Shown one piece after another: positions 55,201 to 64,000 of a stretch of 64,000 nucleotides of DNA (its first letter is position 1; every line of letters starts with the position of its first letter). Below the pieces are notes generated by a model, which was not told the DNA's origin, made no database searches, and saw only the letters and a list, made by a program, of their open reading frames with translations. A program made the translations under genes and the position numbers. Source of the stretch: Adiantum capillus-veneris (taxonomy: Eukaryota > Streptophyta > Polypodiopsida > Polypodiales > Pteridaceae); the NCBI GenBank assembly GCA_014529385.2, contig CM043942.1:60024684-60088683 (forward strand), given 5' to 3'.

Positions 55201-58200
55201 TGAAGGACCAAGCTGGCATTGAAGGTTTCTTTTTCCATATATGTTTTATCTTCTTTGAATCTGCATTCACGTTGGCTAGGTGGTCCTTCTTTGACTGTGA
55301 AGACTCGATTATCTGTTTGATTCTCCGAGTAGGCCGGAGTCTTTGATGTTGTTGTAGGCCTCTGTTGGCTGTTGGCATCTGACTTTCGACTAGAAGCATT
55401 GGAAGACTTAGGAATCCAAATCTCTTGATGACCTTTGTATCTCCATTGTTGATTTTGCTTTGCTCTAGGTCTTGTTGATTTCTTGAGATCTTCATGCAGG
55501 TTTGGTGTAGTTGCAATTGGCTTGTGGTTGACTGGTAGCCAAATCTTTGTATAATGTGTCTAGAATCCTTGTCCAAGGTGAACATTCTTTGAGATCCGTC
55601 TTTTTTTTGTATCCTCTTGAAAGTTGTGGTTGACTTTAACATCTTTCAATGTTGTTCCATTGTATACTTGCTTCTTAGGTATCCTAGGATATTGTTGAGG
55701 TTGATACCTTGTGGGACTTCTTTCTTGGGAGGGACTTGACTTCACTTCATATGCCCTAACCTACGGTTTTGGTACCCATATCTGTCTGTTATCTCCATAG
55801 TACTCCTGTTCGTTTAAGCTCCAGTGTGATGCTATCCATCCCATGTGTTTGTCTTTTGTGTTGATTTTCCACCTTTATTCCAAACTCGATCATTGACTTT
55901 GACTAAACTACTCAAAACAAACACTTGCTTGACTTTCCTTTGCTTTTTTGAGTACTTTGGCTGAAATATCTTTGCTCTTTTGGTTTCAATTGGGTCAGCA
56001 TTTGACTTGAAGTTTTGAAAGCCTAACTTGCTTGAAGAAACTGATCCATGAGGGTTCTTTGATGTAGAGGCATGTTTTGGCACATCTTCTGTGCTAGTCG
56101 GTGGAAGTTCCACTTGAGCCTTACCTTTGTCTGCAAGATTTGTCTTTTTTACCTCTGGTCTCAGTGGCATTCTTTTCTCAATAGCTTTCATGGTTGCTCT
56201 TTGCTCTGTTTGATCTGCACTTGATATTGCCTGATTTGCTTCAAGCTCTTCTGAAGTTCTGATTAATGGAGATGAATCATTTTCAATAAGATCTGCTTTG
56301 ATATAAGTCTCCATTTTAACTGTGCTTGAGGACTTTGTGTTGGTGTCCGCGGTGACCAGTCTTGGTCTTCATTCTTTGTTGTCGATAATGACTCTATCAT
56401 GTTTGAACTTTGTATCTCTAGCATCTCCTGGGCCATTGGCATTCCCATTATGATGTCGTCTGGCATATCCTTTGTTGTGATCACATAGAATTGAGCTATG
56501 ATGATCTGTGAACTTGCTTCAATGGTGGTGGAGATGATTCCCCAGCATTCTGCTCGTTTGTCTCCAGATATGCTCACAAACTCAAGAGCATCTTCCAGTT
56601 GTGGTTGGCCACATCTTTTCCAAGTGCAAAAGGACATGAGGTTCTTGTCTAACTAAAAATCTAGCCTTACTTCACTTGACAACTTTTCTTCGTTTTCACC
56701 TACTATGTTGCACTTGATCTTCTCAAGGTTTGTGTTTGAATTCACTGCTTTTGTTGTGGCAGTGTCCTTTGGTTCAGCTTTGTCTACATTTTCTTTGCTT
56801 TGACCTTTTTTCGTTGATGTCGACTCGTATGAATGTGATACTGCACTTTTTTGCAATTGTTGAGCATTGTCCTCCTGCATCTGGGTAACTCTTTATCTTA
56901 ATAGATCCGCTGTACTTTCTAGAATAATTTGTCTCTTTGGAGGAGATTTTGGTGGTGACCTTTGTGTAGCTTTCTAAACTTTACCTCCCATTGACTTTGA
57001 CTTTTTTGTCACCTGTTCTGGCAACTTGAGGCTTTGCATCATCTTCAGATAGTCTTTGACTTCAGTCGGGCGATCCATAGGGGTTTGTACATGATCATGA
57101 TCTTGCTGATATTCATTACCATGTGCATCTTGATATGCATATGTGAGCTTAATCACATGTAACTTTTTGAACACTATGGGCTTTGTCGGATTTTGACTTT
57201 GACTTGTGGAGATCAGTTGAAACTTTTGTCCCTGATGATCCTCATATAAGCAATTGTCTACTGACTCTGATGGAATGTGGGTCAATTGGAAACTTCAAAT
57301 AACCATATGATCTTTCAATGGTTTCTTCTTTGAAGAGGTATGTTGGCTAGAAGCTCTAGGGCTTCTAACTGGTGTAGCATTTCCTTGTACATAAGGTGAG
57401 CTTAATGGATTTACAGCTCCCCCCTTCCTAGGGTGATCACTATAGCCTGCTTCATTGTAAGAGTTCAAAATTGTTTAGCACTGATTTAGTCTCACCTTTT
57501 GGGACTGTGAAGGTACACTTTGGGTAGCACTATTGGCATTTGGTATCTATAAACCTTCTACATAGTTTCCTATGTATCTTCTTGAAATATGACAAGTCAA
57601 GCTGTAGATAGCATTATATTTGCCCTGATATTGTCTATCCCATGGGTCTCCTATGATTTGAGCTTCTGTGGTTTCAGGACCCAAGGCATCATAGATGTTA
57701 GACTCTCGTCTATACCTACGATTGTTTTGGTCAAAGTATCTACTCGTTTGGTCACAACATCGAAGCTTGATTTTTGATGGAGGAGAGTTTGGCTCTGAAC
57801 AGATTTCTGGGTTCACTTGGATACCATCCTTCAACTCTAGAGAGGATGGGCTATAATAGCTTTTTTCCTCAAAAATGAACCATCCTTTTTTATCTATCAC
57901 TGGACGCACTTCTATGAGATGGTATGTGGGCCGTTCAAACACTGGTTGATCTTTTTTGTACAGTTTCCCTTTTTGGTCTACATAGTGTGCATATGAATTA
58001 TGGGTGCCATACAATGCTAACATCATTCTGTTTGATATGTCCCTTAGACTCGTGAATGATTGCACACTTGTGGCAGTGGATGCAAAATCATTTGCAAACC
58101 TAACAATCTTTTCAACATTCGGTGATATCTCGACACCTTTACTAAATTCATGCAGGAATTTGTTGCTCAAAGAATCAATTTTAAGGTGCCTGTGCATCCT

Positions 58201-58800
58201 TATGCTAATTTTGAATTTGAAATGCTTTTACTAGTGCTTCTAATGGTAATGCAAAATCATCTGATTGCACTAAAAGTGACGAGTTAAATGCACTTACATC
58301 GAGATTTTCCTTTCCAATTTTCTATGTACCTTGCTTGGCAGTTGATGTATCCCTGTTGTCTGGATTTCTTGGACAATCTTCAACAAAATGTCCACCTTTT
58401 CGTCCACAATCTGAGCAATAAGCCATGACTGGTGGTATTTCAACTAGCTCTATCATGTCAAGCTCTTGCTGAGGAACGTATGTTTCTGTGCTTGCCAAGT
58501 TGTTGGCATTTTCTTTTAAAACATTGAGCATCAAGCTGTAGACTGCTCCATCTTGACCTTTGTACCGTCTTTCGTTTAGTTTCCCAATTAGATTTGCTTC
58601 TATTGGTTGATCTGTTGGATCTTCCAATTCAGGCTCTCGATTATAGATCTAACCACTGTAGTCCATGTACAATGACCCTGATTTCATATGCACTAAACGG
58701 ATGCTTTGTGGACTTGTGTAGATTTTTGGATAACCATTTGGGTTAAATCTTTGCACTTCTATCTGCACTTCATCTTTAAGCTTGCAATACCTGCCTCCAC
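55148..58800 (-). pseudogene. Element I gag-like polyprotein with repeated modules, decayed
   Basis: Read leftward from about 58800, one long ancestral frame (about 1200 codons) can be followed through at least seven stops and two or three frameshifts. A zinc-knuckle-like CSDCGRKGGHFVEDC (CX2CX5HX4C) sits near 58400. A module with Y-x-D-x-x-G-x-x-Y recurs: LYMDYSG-IY (58660), HYVDQKGKLYKKD (57970), RYFDQNNRRYRRE (57735), AYQDAHGNEYQQD (57110). Two copies also share IG....R.Y.G...A.YSL. Near 56460 FYVITTKDMPDDIIMGMPMA resembles the end of a retropepsin (ILLGMPWL type), though no Asp-Thr/Ser-Gly site is visible. The C-terminal third (55150-56300) is lysine/serine rich. Function beyond 'gag-like' is not assigned. 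Confidence 0.5.
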
Positions 58801-59370
58801 TGAAGTCTGTACATTTGGGAGTTCTATGAATTTGGCTTTACTTTGATCAATAGGATCTCCGCTCATGTGCTACTTTTACTGCTCATAAGATACCTATGAC
58901 CTTTTGTATCTGTGTACAATACTTCGTCTCCATTATAGCCATATAGCTGTAAAATTTGGTCGGTTGAAGTTGCACTTGTGTTGCCACTACTATTGGCTTG
59001 TCCTGCTATACTTGAATTCTTGGCTCGATTTCAGGCCATGTTGGTTCAATCTACAAAAACTGTCAATTGGCAGATTTTATTATTGATTAGCAGAATTTCT
59101 CCAGCTCGTTCTAGCCCAATTTGTAATGCTTGATTTTGGCAAAAATTTCAAAAATTACTACCGCTCACGGCTTCACTTGGTCTTTCGGCTCGTTTGATCT
59201 GATTCCCTTTTGCACGGTCTGCTCGATGTGCGGTGTTTGATTAATTTGCGGTACTCTTTTCGGCTTTGCCTTTTCGACTTCTGATTTCCTCGTTTTGGTG
59301 TTGTTTGCTCCGCGTGTGATTTTCTTTGCTTTTTTGGGTTTTTCTGGCACTTCCTGGCTTTTTCTAGCAC
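58801..59370 (-). other. I region upstream of the gag-like frame
   Basis: No supported gene. The K-rich ORFs at 59165-59370 border on the A-rich tract and look compositional. Confidence 0.4.
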
Positions 59371-59379
59371 CTTGGTGAC

Positions 59380-60095
59380 TTGCTTTCTATTTTTCTAATT
59401 TTTTTGTGAAATTCCAATTTTCTAGAATTTTTGGTATTTTTATGATTTTTTTAATAAAAATTTTGATTTTTTATGAATTTAAGAATTTCTTGTTTTATTT
59501 TGATTTTTTCGGACGATTTTGGATTTTTTGTGAGTGTTTTTTAATTTTTTGTGATTTATTTGTGAATTTTAGGATTTTTATTGATTTTTCTGTGTTTTTT
59601 GTTTTTCTATGTATTTTTCTAATAAAATTTTTTCCCGTGAATTTTTGGATTTTTAATGTATTTTTTGAGGTTTTTTTAAACTTATTTTTTGTGATTTTTT
59701 CAGTCAAATTTTTTCTTATAGATTGTTCTAAGATGTTTTTAATTTTTTAGTGATTTTTTTTAAAAAATTCTCTTACGTGATTTTTTGATTTTTTAATTTC
59801 TTTTTATGAGTTTTTTAATGTTTTTAGTGATTTTTTAATACCCCCTTTTCTTTTAATGGGTTTTGTTTTCCTTTTTGTTTTTTTTTTTGAGTTTTTTACT
59901 TTTTTGTGATATTTTATTTTATTTTTCTATTTTCTATTTCTTTTTTTGGTTTGATTTTCTAATTTTTTAATTCCTTTTTATGGTATTTTTTTATTGGATT
60001 TTTAAAAATCTCTTTTATTTTTTATGAAGTTTTAAAACTCCTTTTTTGGATTTTTTATTCTTTTATTTTTTTATTTAATTTTTATCTTTTTATGG
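59380..60095. repeat. T-rich low-complexity tract (A-rich on the element's strand)
   Basis: About 700 bp of degenerate GATTTTTTAATTTTT-type sequence. On the minus strand this is an A-rich leader segment. The ORFs here are by-products. Confidence 0.85.
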
Positions 60096-60239
60096 TATAT
60101 AAAGAATGGTTACCTGCTCACAGCCTGGCCGCGGCGTTGACCTGCAGCTCTGATTCCCTGACGGCATGCGTGGGGAGGAGCCGGAATTGGCAGCGTGGAC
60201 AGCGCCGTGCAATTGGCAGGAGCCGCGAGTCTAGGGCGC

Positions 60240-60328
60240 AGAGCGCAAGGCGGCCAGTGGGAGACAGAGAGAGAGCGAGAGAGACGGCTTGGCGCTCTAC
60301 GAGAGGGAAAGAGACAAAAAAGCCTACA

Positions 60329-60388
<60 letters not shown>

Positions 60389-60610
60389 AGTGAGAGAGAA
60401 AAAGTAGGGGGAGGGTTCACGTGGGCTGGCAGTAAACGAGAAGGGAGAGTTAGAGAGAGAGGGTGTTAGAGAGGGATGGGGAGAGTGAGTTAGAGATAAA
60501 GGGAGGGTTAGAGAGAGAGTAAGAGGGAGAGTTGGAGAGTGGAGAGAGAGAAAAGGAGAGATAGAGAGGGAGTGAGAGTTAGAGAGAGAGAGAGAGAGAG
60601 AGTTGCAGCC
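60240..60610. repeat. GA-rich degenerate tract
   Basis: A perfect GA run (60332-60386) and a longer imperfect stretch of GAGAGTTAGAGA-like repeats, part of the I leader. Confidence 0.9.
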
Positions 60611-62435
60611 AACAAAATACGGCATGAGATTATCCCGAGTTTTAGGTCAAACTTTAAAGCTTTTGCCTGTAATTACACTAAAACTCATGAAAAATTCTCA
60701 GTTTTCTTCAAGGCAAGCTCAAAATCTAATCGGGATTTTAGGATTTCGTCGACTAAAATACATTGGACCCCGGTTTTTCACCGCTCATCACGTGTTGCAG
60801 CGAGAGAGAGGGGAAGCGTGACAGGAAGAGAGAGAGAGAGTGAAGGTGTGGGGTTGGTTCACACGAAGCGGGAGGAAGAAGAAGAGACGTATTTATGCGC
60901 CGCAAGGCACGAGCTTCGAGCTCAAACCAACTTTCTTTTATTTATTTTTTATATTCCAATCGTCCAAAAATGCCAAAAATAGGCCGAAAATTAGCCGAAA
61001 ACTCCAAAAATCAACAAAAAATCCCTAAATTTGCAGGAATCTTAGAAAATCATCATAATTCAGTATCGAGCATTTCGACACGCGAAAGCACACCGAAAAT
61101 AGCAAATTTTATCGAAAATGCAATTTACAACACAAATATCAACCTGCCCCCGGAAATAGAAAAATTCTCAAAACTCGACCATGGAGGACATGAATGTGAA
61201 CAAAATGATGTCGTAAATATGCACACACAAAATAGATCGTCAACATCGCAAAATCATTTTTTTATGAAATTATCCAAAAATTAATGCAAAATTTACAAAA
61301 AGTATCCGAAAAAATCCAAAAAAAATCTAAAAATTCTCCACACATTGGAAAATAGTGCAGCCAAATAAAATAGCATAAATCATATCAATTCAATTGCCAT
61401 TATTTTATCAAAAAAATCAAGACTAGGCAATTAAACCGGCAAAATTACCGACAAAAATAGGTCAAAAATTGACGTAATTAGAGTGTGTAAATCCTTGTTT
61501 TGAGCACAAAAACACAGCATTTCATCATTATACACATCAATTATGCAATCAAAATATGAATCAATCATGCAAATTTAACACTTAATAAGCACACACACAC
61601 TAAAAATTGGCAGTTTTTACCAATCTTTAGGTGCGCACACAAAAGGGTTAAATTTGTTGGATTTGCAATGTGACTTCACAAATCAATAGTTAGGCATGAG
61701 CAAACACCAATAAATCATCACAATTCATAAATCATAACGTACACATTGATTTCTAGGTGCACAAACATGGGCAAAATAGTGCACACACACCTAAAATTAG
61801 CATGCACACACTTAATTAGAATCCACACACACTTGAAATTAGTGCACACACACCTAAACTTGACCATCCAAGCATGCAATCAACTCAATTAAGCACCCAA
61901 TTAGCAACACACATTCATCAATAGCAATTGAAACTTATCAAATTCATGCGCCGCCAATTCTTAAAAATTTCGGCATTACGACGGCGTGAAAATGAAAAAT
62001 CGCAAAAATTTTCATCCCTAACATCAACATTGCATTGCATCAACATAGCATAGCATTACATTGCATCACATTACATTGCATCATGGTGGGATCTCTACAC
62101 AATTCTACACATCTCTAGATTCTAGGGAGGTTGAGGATTCCACCTTAATTACCTTTCCGTTGAAGATCAATTGGATGGTCGATTGCTCCAATCCTTCATA
62201 GCACATTAGTAAGTTAGAAAAAAATAGTCAAATTAGCAAAGGGTTAGTGAGAAATTAGTGTGTGTAAACACACAATTGACGAGATATGGTCACACATTAG
62301 GGAATTATGAACACAATGCTTCATGCACACACATTCAAAATCCACAAAAACATAAACACACAAGTGAAATTAGTAATGAAATTAGTTAGGGAACGCATTC
62401 ATCTATGCCACAATTACACTAGCATAGGCCATCAT
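60611..62435 (-). other. I leader
   Basis: Untranslated. 61.5-62.4 kb repeats CACACACACCTAAA and ATTAG motifs like the B leader. Confidence 0.6.
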
Positions 62436-62453
62436 CCCTAGCAGCGCCGCCAA
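62436..62453 (-). promoter_or_regulatory. I primer binding site
   Basis: Minus strand TGGCGGCGCTGCTAGGGA two bases after the LTR end; a diverged form of the B site TGGCGCCGTTGCCGGGGA. Confidence 0.75.
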
Positions 62454-62455
62454 AT

Positions 62456-64000
62456 GTTGGGGGTCCCATCATTGCAATAGCTCCAATGACCAAAAAAATT
62501 ATCAATCCGGAGGGATGAGCTACCCGGCTAGGGCATGGAAACACTCACACGGTAAGTGAACTAATTGTGGCAGCACAAATGGTTAACTCTATGAGGCGAG
62601 CTTCTCGGCCTATGGAGGAGCAAAGCCGTGATGAAAAGCAATCTCCATATCCACTTCTCTTCACCTCTAATCTGTTAGGAAATAAGACGTAGCTAAATAG
62701 ATAATTAAGTAGATTACTTAATGGAGAGAGACAGATTTACATACACGAGATTATAGAGTAGAGAGAGAGAGAGAGAGAGAGTACACACAATATACGTGGT
62801 TCACCCAATGTGGGCTAAGTCCACGGGAAAGCAGCCACTCAATGGCTTTAGTACTTCAAAACAAGAAGTAGTTTACAAAGGGATTATACCCTTAATGGAG
62901 CTCCCGTCTTGCTTCACTCTCACCACCTCACACTCACCTTGTTGCATCAACTTGACACTATGAAATGTGTGTAGAAATGGCCTCCTTTTATAGGCCAAAA
63001 GGGTTGCCCTCTCTTATGAGAGACAGCCATGTGTAGCTGCCCTTGTGCGAATAAGTCTAAATCGGACCCTCCAATCCGTCCATGTGTGGCCGCCCTTGAG
63101 ACGACAAGTCCGCTTTTGAATTCGGCCACCGGCCATTGACTTCCGACCACCGGCCACAGGCCATTGACTACCTGCCACAGGCCAACCGACCAGTTGTTTT
63201 CCGACCACTTTCCGGCCGCCGTCCGGCCATAATATTCCGGCGAAAAAAAAAAGTATCAGGGGCCTCCGCCCACGAGGCCTCTAAAGTTGTCCCTGATTCT
63301 TGTCCGTTAAAATTTTGGTTTCCGGTGAGTGATTTTCCTTCACGCACGATGGCTTCTCCTCATAATGGGGGCCTTACAAATGTGCGCTTTTACCACAGAA
63401 AATTACAAGGGTAAATCTGGCTCCATACTTAACATAATCAACACAATCACACACACTACGATTTCAAGACGCACACAACACTAATCGTATTATGCAACAC
63501 ACTAATCGCAAGTACACACACATAGATCTATCGAGCACCACACTCCAATCAAACCTACATGCAGACACAAGTAAAAGAGGGCAATCACATAGGATTAGAG
63601 AGGGATTAACCACTAATTAGTTAAGATCTAGTTAATCTAAACATCATAGGCAATCATAAGAAGTAAGAGAGAGGCATAGTGAGAGAGAATGAATCATTGA
63701 TTAGTGTTAATCAATTCTCATGAGCAAGAAGAAGCTCAAGGACTCCATAGCCACACACTTCAAGAGCTCTCAACAAATGACTTGAGAACCCTAATTTCTT
63801 TTACACACTGCCTTATATACCTAGCCTAGAAATATGCAATGTCCGGGTGTGCAAGGCCTTTAGGGCTCACCACTTACTGAATCTACAATGTAGGCACAGT
63901 AAGTGACCCATTCTTTACAACTTGGAACTCCCATTGAGCCCATAACACATTAGAAATATTACAATGTCTTGAAATAAATCGGGAATTTACAATACGTGAC
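62456..64000 (-). repeat. I 5' LTR, interrupted by J, incomplete at the window end
   Basis: Minus-strand LTR matching 53346-54021; about 125 bp of it should lie beyond 64000. Confidence 0.88.
62673..63434 (-). repeat. J: solo LTR inserted in the I 5' LTR
   Basis: 762 bp with TG...CA ends, 5-bp duplication TAATC (62668-62672, 63435-63439). Minus-strand TATA box TATAAAAG at 62985-62992 sets the orientation. A GA tract lies at 62761-62781. No internal region remains. Confidence 0.88.

Larger units (their letters stand above)
53346..64000 (-). mobile_element. Element I: large LTR element with gag-like frame, extends past the window
   Basis: 3' LTR 53346-54146 (801 bp), purine tract 54147-54162, primer site 62436-62453, 5' LTR from 62456 to beyond 64000 (interrupted by J). 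The internal region is 8.3 kb. No reverse transcriptase or integrase was found. LTR ends, purine tract and primer site resemble those of B, so the two are relatives of one another. Confidence 0.85.

Noticed and set aside
60110-60625. Ser-Leu and Arg-Glu rich ORFs over 100 codons on both strands
   Set aside because: Products of the GA-rich tract in the leader of I.

Overview
The window is nuclear DNA from a land plant with a large, retrotransposon-filled genome. Nearly every base lies in long terminal repeat (LTR) retrotransposons stacked inside one another, with plant-type Ty3/gypsy proteins, long CT/GA/GT/AT microsatellites, a satellite block and a short transposon with inverted ends. I see no intact host gene, tRNA, rRNA, CRISPR or bacterial feature. 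The chromodomain gypsy family (A) and the capsid/zinc-knuckle type of element C remind me of fern and other seed-free plant repeats. That is an impression, not a demonstrated assignment.

Layout. 1-2.45 kb: minus-strand remnants, namely a gag fragment, the end of an LTR with its primer binding site, and an LTR whose leader carries two small ORFs. 2.9-28.84 kb: a plus-strand chromodomain gypsy element (A) whose gag is split by a minus-strand, apparently non-coding LTR element (B, 4481-23771, target duplication CATCT). B was itself hit by a young plus-strand Tat-lineage gypsy element with two RNase H domains (F, 5836-15050, LTRs about 1.2% different) and by a lone LTR (H, about 17.46-21.02 kb). 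28.84-37.62 kb: an inverted, truncated second copy of A, interrupted by a short-LTR gypsy element (G, 29658-35918, duplication TGATG). 37.62-38.96 kb: about five units of a ~271-bp satellite. 39.0-48.3 kb: two copies of a ~1.3-kb CACTA-ended transposon (E1, E2), one beside and one inside the LTRs of a deletion-derivative gypsy element (C). 49.05-49.29 kb: a pseudogene of a plant small cupin, the only host-gene-like sequence. 49.5-52.3 kb: a second, inverted lone LTR of family H (duplication CACCT). 53.3-64.0 kb: a minus-strand element (I), related in LTR layout to B, carrying a long decayed gag-like reading frame with repeated modules; its 5' LTR is interrupted by a lone LTR (J) and runs off the window end.

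How the parts work together. A, F, C and G are remnants of copy-and-paste machinery: gag capsid with zinc knuckle, protease, reverse transcriptase, RNase H, integrase. B and I appear to depend on enzymes supplied by other elements. All the large frames carry stops. The most unusual content is a pair of ~70-residue paralogous ORFs placed in tandem just before gag in F (7890-8321), found again in the element on the other strand at 755-1182. I do not recognise this family.
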